NCBI GenBank assembly: GCA_026388545.1 | Contig: JAPLJS010000053.1 | Span: 23,645 to 87,644 of the forward strand | DNA from: Deltaproteobacteria bacterium | GTDB lineage: Bacteria > Desulfobacterota > Syntrophia > Syntrophales > UBA2185 | Length of the DNA: 64,000 nucleotides | Reading direction: 5' to 3' | Shown here: positions 45,265 to 53,816 of the stretch, in pieces | How the letters are laid out: the number at the start of each line of letters is the position of its first letter | Position numbering within the stretch: position 1 is the stretch's first letter | Notes under the pieces: model-generated | What the model was told of the DNA's origin: nothing | Databases searched by the model: none | What the model saw: the letters and a program-made list of their open reading frames with translations, nothing else | Position numbers and translations under genes: made by a program

Positions 45265-46983
45265 TCAAAGTGAAGAACTGATGTCAGGCAGAAAGGCCAC
45301 GGCCCATGTGCCCGGGCCCATGTGCGCGCCTGAGGTCAAAGAGAGGGGATGTACGACGATCTGGGCTCCCGGATAGCACCTTGCCACTTCACTCTTTACC
45401 TCTTCCACCCAGGGCCGGTTGTCCGAATACTCCAGCATGATGAGGGCCTTATCCTCCGGCTTCAGGGAACGTCCCATGGCTTCCAGGGCGAAACGCAACT
45501 GCTCTTCGCGGTTCCGGACGACGCCCACCTTGCAGGCTCCCTCGTGCATGGGACTTACGATGGGTTTCATGCGGAGCATATCGCCGAAGAAAGCCCCCGT
45601 CTTCGACAGCCGTCCTCCGGCAGCCAGGTATTCGAGGCGGTCGAGAAACACATACTCCTCGCAGCGGGTCACGGCCTGTCTGGCGAAGGTTACGACTTGC
45701 CCGGCCTCGTTTGCTTCATTGGCATAGGCGGCCACAGCCATAGCGAGCACCCCGAGTCGTCCCGATGCCGCGCCGGTATCGATCACCACGAGGCGGTCTT
45801 CCGGATCATTCCCCCGTTTCCAGTCAGTGACCACGCGGTAGTTTCCCGTGAATGCCGATCCGACGCACAGGTAAAGGATCTGCCTGTGGCGGCTCATAAC
45901 GCTTTCATAAATCTGGTGGCGCTCGAAGATGGATGCCTGGGCGGTCGTCACCCGCAGACCTGAGAGCATGGCGCTGTAGAGATCCTCGGGGCTTAAATAG
46001 GTCTCCGGCAGGCAATGATCCCCGACGGTGATGTAACTGTCCAAAAGGGTAATCCCCAGAAACTTCGCCTCCTGCCGGGTCAGCGAGCCTGCCGCATCGG
46101 TCATGATATGGATGATAGACTCCCGGCTCGTGCTGTTGAAGGCCGATGTCTGTAGGTACAGGTCGTCCTCCGCCCAGCCGATTACCTGGCCGAGGTCGAC
46201 AAGCTTTCTGCGTGCAACCTCCCGATCCATGGTGTGAAAATGAACCTTCAGATAGGCATCCTCGCGGGTCACGACGATGGACTCGCCGAGAGCGGCAAGC
46301 ATCTGTAGCGCCTCTTTTGTATCTGCCTCGCTGTGGAGAACCGTGTCCACGCAGTAGCCCCCTTCCAGGTCATCCCTATAGGAAGGCGAGACTTGCAGCT
46401 TGCCCCGAAAGGTATCCGTCACGGTTCGGAAGGGTATCCGGCCATCCGCAAGGATATGGAAAAATCCTTCAAAGTACAGAAACAGTCCCAGGGCGCCGGC
46501 ATCCACCACCCCGGCCTTCCGGAGCTTGGGCTGCTGTTCCGTCGTATCCCGGACGACGGACTCCAGATGCATCAGCACTCCTGCAATCCGGTCATGATTA
46601 GTGAAAGCATCGGGAAAAACTTCCGCCAGTGCATCGAAAAAACTCAGCATCGTTCCCGGCCGGGGATCAGGCACCGCCTGCCAGGCACGGTCGCGTCCCA
46701 GCCGGACGGCATCGGGCACGTTTTCCCATGAACCGGCTTGAATGAAACACTGAAAGAAGCTGGAGGCGATATTTCCCGAATTGCCACGGGCTGAGAGGAG
46801 GAGTTCACGGGACAGGGTCTGCACGCCCCGTTCGGGTTGTCGCAGGGGAGCTAAGCTGATGACGAGGTTCCGGCCCGTGTCCCCGTCGGCGATGGGGAAG
46901 ACATTGATCCGGTCCAGGAGATCCGCCCAGGCCGTGAGGCGCTCGACGCCGGCGATAAGGGCCTGCCGGAAGTCATCTATCAT
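45265..46983 (-). CDS. DhaL-DegV fusion, fatty-acid-kinase-like
   Basis: A 572-residue fusion. Residues 1-190 are a DhaL (DAK2) nucleotide domain (NVFPIADGDTGRNLVISL, ARGNSGNIAS), as in FakA. A linker domain follows, and residues 290-572 are a DegV (FakB) fatty-acid-binding domain (MTDAAGSLTRQEAKFLGITLL, CVGSAFTGNYR). In other bacteria FakA and FakB are separate and make acyl-phosphate for PlsY. One polypeptide here, next to a PlsY-carrying operon, suggests a dedicated acyl-phosphate supply. Operon neighbour of the ammonia-lyase. Confidence 0.88.
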   Translation of the reverse strand: MIDDFRQALIAGVERLTAWADLLDRINVFPIADGDTGRNLVISLAPLRQPERGVQTLSRELLLSARGNSGNIASSFFQCFIQAGSWENVPDAVRLGRDRAWQAVPDPRPGTMLSFFDALAEVFPDAFTNHDRIAGVLMHLESVVRDTTEQQPKLRKAGVVDAGALGLFLYFEGFFHILADGRIPFRTVTDTFRGKLQVSPSYRDDLEGGYCVDTVLHSEADTKEALQMLAALGESIVVTREDAYLKVHFHTMDREVARRKLVDLGQVIGWAEDDLYLQTSAFNSTSRESIIHIMTDAAGSLTRQEAKFLGITLLDSYITVGDHCLPETYLSPEDLYSAMLSGLRVTTAQASIFERHQIYESVMSRHRQILYLCVGSAFTGNYRVVTDWKRGNDPEDRLVVIDTGAASGRLGVLAMAVAAYANEANEAGQVVTFARQAVTRCEEYVFLDRLEYLAAGGRLSKTGAFFGDMLRMKPIVSPMHEGACKVGVVRNREEQLRFALEAMGRSLKPEDKALIMLEYSDNRPWVEEVKSEVARCYPGAQIVVHPLSLTSGAHMGPGTWAVAFLPDISSSL

Positions 46984-47040
46984 GGCCGAAAACCTACGGC
47001 CCGCCGGGTGTTACGCCATTTCGATTCATGGGGCATCATG

Positions 47041-48588
47041 TTATCTCCCGAACAGGTCTTCCTCGGCGATGGTACGGGCAATGCACTCAATGTCCCTGTC
47101 CATCTCGCGGTCTTCCATCATAGCTTCCGAAAGGGAACGAATACGGCCAATAAGGGCGATCAACTGCGGCCGGACATCGAGGTTCCCCCGGATCTCACAG
47201 CCCTGTGTTGCGGCCAGGAGATGAATGGCCAGAACCCGCTCCGTCAGGGTGCAGATCCTTTCCGCATCCCGGGCAGCGATGGTCCCCATACTGACCTTGT
47301 CCTGGTTGTTGGATTCCGTTGAACGGGAAAAGGATGCGGCGGGCATGGTCAGCTTCAGGGCCTCTGCTGCAAGCGCCGACGAAGCGATTGACATAGCCTT
47401 GAATCCATGATGAAAGACGGAATCCTCTCCCTCAACCCGCACCAGATCTGCAGGGAGTCCCCGGTTGAGAAGCGGATCTACAAGGAGGGCCACCTGCCGG
47501 TCCGACATGTCCGCCACGGAGGCCAGGGCCGCCTTCATGGCATCCATGGCGAAAGCCATGTGGCCGCCGTAGAAATTCCCGCTCATGAGCGGCTGACCCG
47601 TTTCCGGATCGAAGATGGGGTTGTCATTGGCACTGTTCGCCTCTGTCTCAACCCATTGCCGGATCCATGTAAGTGCATCGTAAAGTACCCCGACTATCTG
47701 TGGGGAGCATCGAACGGAATATGGGTCTTGCAGTGCTTCCCGGGCCTGGGATTCGAGATCGCCGTTATGCGCCTCTACCTGGAGCAGTTCCGTCAGCTTC
47801 CGGGCCACATGGATCTGCCCCGGAAAGGGCTTAGCCTCACCGATGGCGGGGTGGAAGTGAAGAAACTTCCCCTTCAAGGCATGAACGGTAAGCGCCGTGG
47901 CACAGATCTCCGCATCGAGTATCCTGTCAGCCCTTTCCACGGCGAGGACGGCCATCCCCGTCATCGTGGATGTGCCGTTCATTATGGAAATAGCCTCCTT
48001 CGGGGCAAATGCATACGGGACAAGTCCCGAAAGCTTTAGCGCCTCGGAGGCAGGCAAACGCTTACCCCGGTAGAAGACCTCACGCTCCCCCGTCATGGCT
48101 GCCGCTACGTAGGACATAGGGGTCAGATCACCGGACGCCCCGACGGATCCCTCACAGGGAACGACGGGGGTAATTCCGTGATTGAGAAAGGCCGCAAGCC
48201 GCTCCAGAAGTCCTAAAGACACGCCGGAATACCCCCTGGACAGACAAAGGAGCCGGCAGAGCATCGCCGCCCGTGTAGCGGGAACACTGATGGGATCACC
48301 GGTGCCGCAGCCGTGAAACCTGATGGGATTGGCCCCCTGGTGTTTCTTTACCTGGTCCCGTTTCAAACGCTTTCCGCAGGACTTGCCATACCCCGTTGAG
48401 ACACCATAGACGGGAACCCTTTCGTTGATGGCGGTATAGAGCATGGCCTCGCTCCGGCGAATCCGCTCCAGGAAAGAACGCTCACGGCTGAGCTTCACTC
48501 TGGTGTTTCCCCGGGCGACGGCAACAATCTGCGAAAGCGTTACCGGCCTTTCACCGATAATCACATCTTGATTCACACGCCGCTTCAT
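47041..48588 (-). CDS. Aromatic amino acid/histidine ammonia-lyase
   Basis: A 515-residue MIO enzyme. Ala151-Ser152-Gly153 in GSVGASGDLTP form the MIO group; Tyr61 in VYGVSTGYG is the catalytic base. It removes ammonia from Phe, Tyr or His. The substrate-selecting pair is Phe91-His92 (IRFHGCGTG), neither the Ser-His of HAL, the His-Leu of TAL nor the Phe-Leu of PAL, so the substrate is open. In flexirubin loci a tyrosine ammonia-lyase makes the aryl starter; the same role is likely here. AGGAGG precedes the ATG, which overlaps the upstream radical SAM stop. Confidence 0.9.
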   Translation of the reverse strand: MKRRVNQDVIIGERPVTLSQIVAVARGNTRVKLSRERSFLERIRRSEAMLYTAINERVPVYGVSTGYGKSCGKRLKRDQVKKHQGANPIRFHGCGTGDPISVPATRAAMLCRLLCLSRGYSGVSLGLLERLAAFLNHGITPVVPCEGSVGASGDLTPMSYVAAAMTGEREVFYRGKRLPASEALKLSGLVPYAFAPKEAISIMNGTSTMTGMAVLAVERADRILDAEICATALTVHALKGKFLHFHPAIGEAKPFPGQIHVARKLTELLQVEAHNGDLESQAREALQDPYSVRCSPQIVGVLYDALTWIRQWVETEANSANDNPIFDPETGQPLMSGNFYGGHMAFAMDAMKAALASVADMSDRQVALLVDPLLNRGLPADLVRVEGEDSVFHHGFKAMSIASSALAAEALKLTMPAASFSRSTESNNQDKVSMGTIAARDAERICTLTERVLAIHLLAATQGCEIRGNLDVRPQLIALIGRIRSLSEAMMEDREMDRDIECIARTIAEEDLFGR

Positions 48589-49865
48589 GACTGACCTCCT
48601 GGACTCTCTTCCATTTTCCCGAACCGACTGGCCATCAGTTCCCGCCTGCGGCCCCTGTATGTTCCGTCGGCTTTCTCCTTTTCTATAACCTTCTGCATGA
48701 GCTTAAACATCTTGTAGGTCTGTGGTTCATCCCTGTAAAATGTGTCCCAGGCATGGATGTAAAGCTCCTGGAGCCTCTCCGGCGTCATGTTTCTGGGCCG
48801 GAAAATCACCTTGTCCGCTGTGTAATCGTTCCAGTCGTAGGAGATGATTCGCCCGTCCCGGTGCAGGTCATCGAAAGCCCTGGTATGAGGAAACGGCGTG
48901 AGGATGGTAAATTCAGCAAGATCAAGCTTGATCTCCATGAGAAAATCCACGAGCCGTCGAATGTCGTCCTCCGTTTGGTCGTCAAGGCCCAGGAGGATCG
49001 TTCCTTCCACGGCAATACCGTGTTCATGATAACGCCGGATGCGGTCCCGGATATAGTCCGACCTATCGAAGATTGCCTGGTAGACGTACCAGGCCCCCGC
49101 CTGCGCTGCGAGATCAAGGATATCATCGTCATCCTCGATGGGATGGCAGCACCATTTTTTCTTCAGGGGAATCATGGCGGTAAACAGCTCCCGTTCCCAC
49201 TCCTTATCCTGGGCAAGAGAATTGTCCACAATGAACAGGCGATTGTTGTCGATCGCCGCCAGTTCCTCCACAACCCTGTCGATGGGGCGGGGCCGGAATT
49301 TCCTCCCTCCCAGAAAAGCCACGCAGCAGGGATAGCAGTCGAAGCGGCATCCCCGTGACGCGTGAACGAGATCCACCATCTGCACACCCTTATAATAGTA
49401 AAATTCCCGTTTTAATATATCTCTTTTTGCCGTCCCAATGGATTCGGCAGGAGGAAAATCATTCAGGTAGTCATATCTCTTTTGCAGCCGGTCATTTCTT
49501 AAGTCACGAAAGACCTCCTCCATCCTGCCTTCCGCCTCGCCGAGAAAAACGGCATCGGCGTGGACCATCATTTCCTCGGCATGGAGCATCGTCGCAATTC
49601 CGCCAACGATTACCTTGATCCCCCTTTGCCGGTACCTGTCGGCAATCTCCCAGCCCCGTTTTACCTGGCTGGTGAGCATCATTGATATACCGACGAAATC
49701 AGGGGATTCGTCGAAATTGATGGATTCCACATTTTCATCCGTAAAATCGATTTCCACACCATCGGGCAACGTCGCAGCAAAGACGACGGGACCGTGGGGC
49801 GGAAGGTGAAATTCCGTCTGATTTTCCAGTTTCTTCCATTTCGGATAGATAAGTTTGAATTTCAC
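48585..49865 (-). CDS. B12-binding-domain radical SAM protein
   Basis: A 426-residue protein if started at GTG 49865 (AGGA seven bases upstream, first strand KFKLIYPKW); ATG 49916 would add 17 residues that lie in a repeated segment. N-domain: FVGISMMLTSQVK, VIVGGIATMLHAEE. Radical SAM motif: ASRGCRFDCYPC. It is translationally coupled to the ammonia-lyase (ATGA), an unusual pairing, so its substrate may be an aromatic amino acid product or acyl chain made from it (inference). Confidence 0.87.
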   Translation of the reverse strand: MKFKLIYPKWKKLENQTEFHLPPHGPVVFAATLPDGVEIDFTDENVESINFDESPDFVGISMMLTSQVKRGWEIADRYRQRGIKVIVGGIATMLHAEEMMVHADAVFLGEAEGRMEEVFRDLRNDRLQKRYDYLNDFPPAESIGTAKRDILKREFYYYKGVQMVDLVHASRGCRFDCYPCCVAFLGGRKFRPRPIDRVVEELAAIDNNRLFIVDNSLAQDKEWERELFTAMIPLKKKWCCHPIEDDDDILDLAAQAGAWYVYQAIFDRSDYIRDRIRRYHEHGIAVEGTILLGLDDQTEDDIRRLVDFLMEIKLDLAEFTILTPFPHTRAFDDLHRDGRIISYDWNDYTADKVIFRPRNMTPERLQELYIHAWDTFYRDEPQTYKMFKLMQKVIEKEKADGTYRGRRRELMASRFGKMEESPGGQS

Positions 49866-49981
49866 GTCTGTTTCCTGACTTTTATAAACTTTTGAGACCT
49901 TATAAAAAATGCTCATCCGGTTCTTGCGTACTTTCTGATTTGGAAAGGTATGTGCCTACAGGATGACCTCACTCTTGCACT
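49849..49981. repeat. Direct repeat, copy A (leader of the radical SAM gene)
   Basis: About 132 bases, starting ATAAGTTTGAATTTCACGTC, covering the start codon and leader of the radical SAM gene. It matches 50771-50902 with only scattered differences. Confidence 0.85.
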
Positions 49982-50075
49982 TACGAGTCCGCAACCACTA
50001 TGAGCTAACAAAAGTGCAGAATATCGTTTGAAATCTTCGATATGACAAGAAAATAGACTTGACCCCATTACCTTC

Positions 50076-50261
50076 CTATTTATCGCTGATGCCGAGTTGG
50101 TTTCTAATAAGATCGCAAAGACTTTCCTTGATCTCAGCGTGACGTGGAACGGGAGATTTCCTTCCATTTTTGGGATTCAAGTAGATGTCGTGCCTTCCAC
50201 CATGCCGTTTCAGATGGCAGCCGGCTCTCACCAGTTCGCGAATGAAGTCAATCCGCTTCAA
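50076..50261 (-). CDS. hicA: HicA toxin (mRNA interferase)
   Basis: A 61-residue HicA with the dsRNA-binding-like core: GCHLKRHGGRHDIYLNPKNGR (basic, His active-site region), ending in CDLIRNQLGI. It cleaves mRNA when free of HicB. It overlaps hicB by 4 bases (hicB first), the reversed order seen in many HicBA pairs. Between the two direct repeats. Confidence 0.9.
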   Translation of the reverse strand: MKRIDFIRELVRAGCHLKRHGGRHDIYLNPKNGRKSPVPRHAEIKESLCDLIRNQLGISDK

Positions 50262-50470
50262 ATATCCACACCGATTTCTTTTTGATAGACAGGAGCATGC
50301 AGGCGGGGAAGAATCACCGTATCGTCTTCCATCATTAACCGGTAGGCGTCTTTGACGTTTTCTTCAAGTTCCTCCAATGTCTCGCCCTGGCTGAAAACAC
50401 CCGGCACCTCCTTGAGCCTACCGACATACCAGTCGTCATCCTTCCAGTATTCGAGAGTAAATTGTCTCAT
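50258..50470 (-). CDS. hicB: HicB antitoxin
   Basis: A 70-residue HicB: FTLEYWKDDDWYVGRLKEVPGVFSQGETLEELEENV is the partial RNase H-like fold; shown here as the EVPGVFSQG and TLEELEENVKDAY blocks. It lacks an added DNA-binding domain, common for short HicB. It should neutralise HicA. Confidence 0.9.
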   Translation of the reverse strand: MRQFTLEYWKDDDWYVGRLKEVPGVFSQGETLEELEENVKDAYRLMMEDDTVILPRLHAPVYQKEIGVDI

Positions 50471-50551
50471 CTTGCCCCCCTTTTTTTCTCATGGGTATCA
50501 CATTAGCATGATTATGGCAGGTTTTTCAAATATATAATCAAAGCCCACTCC

Positions 50552-50620
50552 GCCGGGGTTGGAAAACCCCGGCTATCAGGTTGTAATCCTTTCCCGATAG
50601 GCGCGGTTTTCCAACCGCGC
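50552..50620. repeat. Pair of REP-like hairpins
   Basis: GCCGGGGTT-ggaa-AACCCCGGC (50552-50573) and GCGCGGTT-ttcc-AACCGCGC (50601-50620). Two perfect stems with complementary loops, the plan of a REP pair (BIME). Confidence 0.75.
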
Positions 50621-50636
50621 TGTGCCAAAGGTAATT

Positions 50637-50770
50637 TCACTGGGTACGAACGATGCGAAAGCCCAAGAGTTGGCCGTGCGTATCATACAAACCCCTGGCA
50701 TTGGGCGTCTTTTGACCCACAGGGTGCGTCTTCGATCCTGGAATTATCGCTATACCACCCGGCGCGTGAC
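50637..50770 (-). pseudogene. Formylglycine-generating-enzyme (SUMF1) C-terminal remnant
   Basis: Reading the minus strand to the stop at 50637: THPVGQKTPNARGLYDTHG followed directly by LLGFRIVRTQ. Both blocks are signatures of the FGE/SUMF1 sulfatase-modifying fold, but the middle (WEW...) is deleted. No start. Confidence 0.6.
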
Positions 50771-50902
50771 ATAAGTTTGAATTTCACGTCTGTTTCCTGA
50801 CTTTTTATAAACTTTTGAGACGTTATAAAAATGGTTCATCCGGTTCTTGCGTACTTTCTGATTTGGAAAGGTATGTACTACAGGATGACCTCTCTCTTGC
50901 AC
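50771..50902. repeat. Direct repeat, copy B
   Basis: Second copy of the 132-base segment at 49849-49981. The copy holds the leader and beginning of the radical SAM gene, but a few single-base changes shift its frame, so it is a non-coding duplicate. Confidence 0.85.
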
Positions 50903-50988
50903 CTACTTATCAATGATTTTCGGTTTGGAATTGAAGTGAGGATTGCCAGTAGAATTGTAGTTTTTGATAGTGTTGCAGAATTCGTATT

Positions 50989-51311
50989 ACTGCACCATCT
51001 GCTCACCTCCTCTCACTCCTGGTCGGTATGTGCGAGCACATGGTAGCCAGTCATTCCAGGGCAGGTAAGACCTTGATTGTCTTGCCGCCTTTGGAGATAT
51101 AGACGACCTTTCCCTCCCGATCCAGGTACTGCATCCGCTCCTGGGAGAGCGACGCCCGGATGATGTAGCGGGCCAGGTTCTCCATGGCCGTATCATCTTT
51201 TGGAGATATGCGGTTGCTGCAGAAGACGTGGAAGCCGGAATGCCGCCATGTTGAGAGCATGGCGATCATCTCCTTCGTGATCTTTCCTTTGGCCAGGAGC
51301 ATCCCGAACAT
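50989..51311 (-). pseudogene. IS91-like transposase fragment, frameshifted
   Basis: Minus-strand frames read AMLSTWRHSGFHVFC, then ENLARYIIRASLSQERMQYL and VVYISKGGKTIKVLPALE, and, after a frameshift near 51045, a short GGEQMVQ end. These are typical of the C-terminal part of IS91/IS801 (Y2) transposases. N-terminus and both IS ends are missing. Confidence 0.7.
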
Positions 51312-51612
51312 TTTGTGCTGGAATACAGCAAGAAATGACCTAAGTTAAGGGAATTGACATATGACATTACGTTGATTACGGAATGAAACTGAGCCAATTT
51401 AAGAGTCTGACTGCCCCATAGTCAGGGCGCTTCCGTTTGTTGTTTTCAATCGATCAACCCAAAATTTCCGTTTCTTCGACACGTCCTTGACGTCTTACGC
51501 CATCCTGTACTATCCTTATCAAAATATCCTGTTTGTCAGTAGGGAAGTGATATTTCTTCTTGACTTACTGACTATTTTATGCTAACCGGTGTTCCACCGA
51601 AAGGAGATTGTC

Positions 51613-51948
51613 ATGGACATGAAAGAATGGGCAAAATTCCAAGAATCTCTCCTCAAGTCGCAACTCAAGATCATCCGCGATTTCCTCAAGGACGATGCGG
51701 AGCCGGAACCGCCTCCCCGAAGGAAACAAAGGTCCCAGATTGAAACTGTATACGATGTACTGACTGAAGCCAAAGAGCCTCTGCATCTGTCAGAAATCAT
51801 CAGGCGCGCCAAGAGCGATTTCAACGTGGTCATGGAGCCGGGCAGCATCGTCTCAGCCCTGACCAAAAAAGTCAACAGCGGCCGCATGTTCAGGAGGGTG
51901 GCGCCCAGTACCTTCGAGATTCTGGATGCTTCGAAAAAGACCCCCTGA
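51613..51948 (+). CDS. Winged-helix DNA-binding protein
   Basis: A 111-residue protein. The first 45 residues are charged and helical (KEWAKFQESLLKSQLKIIRD), then a winged-helix region (QIETVYDVLTEAKEPLHLSEIIRRA...PSTFEIL) like HARE-HTH domains. ATG 51613 follows AAAGGAG. It lies 50 bases before the transposase gene and may be its companion or an independent regulator. Confidence 0.65.
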   Translation: MDMKEWAKFQESLLKSQLKIIRDFLKDDAEPEPPPRRKQRSQIETVYDVLTEAKEPLHLSEIIRRAKSDFNVVMEPGSIVSALTKKVNSGRMFRRVAPSTFEILDASKKTP

Positions 51949-51998
51949 TCATCGATCGCCGCTATCCCTGGTTTGGAGGCGGTTGATTGAGAAACCTG

Positions 51999-53816
51999 AT
52001 GCCTTTCAGCATTGGAAGCGTCATCAAAAAACTCAATCATATTCATTTTCAGATCAGCACCAAACATCAGAATCCTTTTCCGAAACCGGAGGCCTTCTGT
52101 TTATCCAAATACGTCTATGAACGTCGGTATATCCGCATCCACCCCGACGGAAGGATTGAAGGGGGATTGTCACGGTTTGTTTCCTCCCTGGGGGATTTCT
52201 CCTTCATCCGCTCCCTTGTCGCTCATAAATACTCCATAGCCGGGATTGCCTACGATCCCGTCAGCCTTTTTCTTCTGGAGCTGTTCCGGCACATCGAAAA
52301 ATATTCCGATATGAAGGCCTTCGTGGAAGTGCTCCGGGACTGGGAGCGGGGGAGACATTATCGTCTTTACGCCGGAATCAACTCTGAGAATATCCCCTGT
52401 GAGGCCACCTTCACCAACTTCAAGGAGCGTCTGGGGGAAGATCTTTACAATCAGATTTTTCATGTCCTGGTGGAGATCGCCGAACTTCTTAGATTTCTTT
52501 CCTATCGGATCATCGCCACCGACGGGACCCTCTTTCCGACCAATGCCCGCTATAAGGGCTGCACCTGGTTCGAGAAAGAGTGTAAATGCATTGAATTCGT
52601 GGGCATTATCGAGAATGTCCGCAGAAGGGTCCTCTATCGGCTGAACCATCCGGGCAGGAAAGCGCTTTTTAAGGAACTCCGCGTCAAGGTTGAATGCTCC
52701 TCCCAGCGGTTCACTGTCAATCCCAAAATCAAAAGACCCAGGGTAGAGATCCTGACCCTCTGTCTTCGGGAGGCCGATCCGGAAAAACCGAGCATCTTCA
52801 ATCAGATATTTGGCGTCAAGGAAGAACTGCAAAAGGCGGGGCTCGATCTGGTGGTCAAACGAGGGGTCTTTACAGAGATTATTCTGGGGGATTCTGCCAA
52901 GACCGATTCCTTCTTCTTCCGCTGTCCCAAGCTGCCCCATGATCCCGATGCGAGAATCGGGGTGAGAAGAAACCCCCGAAACCCCAACCACACCGAGAAG
53001 ATCTTCGGCTTCAATGCCATTATCGATACCGCCATCGAACTGGATCTTGGCATAGAACTGCCCGTGTCCTGCACCGTCATCGCCGGCAACGGCGAAGAGG
53101 GAAGGCACTTTATCACCAATAAAAACCAGATACTGCATCATCACGGCAAAACCTCAAAAATCCATATCGCCGACGCCAAATACGATGAGATCAACAACTA
53201 TAATTTCTCCCGTTCCCGAGGAGCCATCCCCATAATCGATTATAATCCCCGCTCGGAAAACCTCTCACCTGAAACCCTTAAAACCAGAGGTTATGATCAC
53301 AAAGGATGGCCTTACGCCCCCTGTGGTCTCATCACCCATCCCAACGGTTTCGATCAAAAATCTCAAAGAGCATCTTTCTCCTGCCGCCGCCAGTGTCTCC
53401 ATTCAAAAGATCCGCAGATCCTCCGGTATGCCGAAATCTGCAAATACTGGATCAACTACCACGGCTACACCCGCCATATGTCCGTCAAGGACTACCCCAG
53501 GCTGATCAGCGAAGTCTTGCGCGGAACCGACCGATATCAAAAGATTAAATCCCTCCGCAGCGCTTCCGAAAGAACCAACTCCACTGCCAAGGAAGACCTC
53601 TGCATCCTGAAGAAACCCAAGATCCGTGGACTGAAAAACGCCGGTATTCTCGCCCAGTTGGCCGTCATGGCCCTGCTCCTCAAGCGCATCATCTGTTTCA
53701 TCGTCAAAGTCACCCTGGCCGTGAGAAAAATCAGCAGCAACAATCCCTCCTCAAAACCCTATCTCCCCGGTCCGGACGTTCCCAGGTTTATCCTCAACCT
53801 GATCCAAAGGGAGTAG
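51999..53816 (+). CDS. DDE transposase
   Basis: A 605-residue transposase. Likely catalytic blocks: ATDGTLFPTN (first D), HIADAKYDEINNYNF (second D) and SERTNSTAKED (E), which fits an IS4/IS1182-like DDE fold. It appears intact. No terminal inverted repeats could be found around it, so its limits are unknown. TTG 51987 is also in frame; ATG 51999 preferred. Confidence 0.75.
   Translation: MPFSIGSVIKKLNHIHFQISTKHQNPFPKPEAFCLSKYVYERRYIRIHPDGRIEGGLSRFVSSLGDFSFIRSLVAHKYSIAGIAYDPVSLFLLELFRHIEKYSDMKAFVEVLRDWERGRHYRLYAGINSENIPCEATFTNFKERLGEDLYNQIFHVLVEIAELLRFLSYRIIATDGTLFPTNARYKGCTWFEKECKCIEFVGIIENVRRRVLYRLNHPGRKALFKELRVKVECSSQRFTVNPKIKRPRVEILTLCLREADPEKPSIFNQIFGVKEELQKAGLDLVVKRGVFTEIILGDSAKTDSFFFRCPKLPHDPDARIGVRRNPRNPNHTEKIFGFNAIIDTAIELDLGIELPVSCTVIAGNGEEGRHFITNKNQILHHHGKTSKIHIADAKYDEINNYNFSRSRGAIPIIDYNPRSENLSPETLKTRGYDHKGWPYAPCGLITHPNGFDQKSQRASFSCRRQCLHSKDPQILRYAEICKYWINYHGYTRHMSVKDYPRLISEVLRGTDRYQKIKSLRSASERTNSTAKEDLCILKKPKIRGLKNAGILAQLAVMALLLKRIICFIVKVTLAVRKISSNNPSSKPYLPGPDVPRFILNLIQRE

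Noticed and set aside
52170..53144. 324-codon minus-strand open frame
   Set aside because: Antisense to the DDE transposase; no motif or ribosome site.
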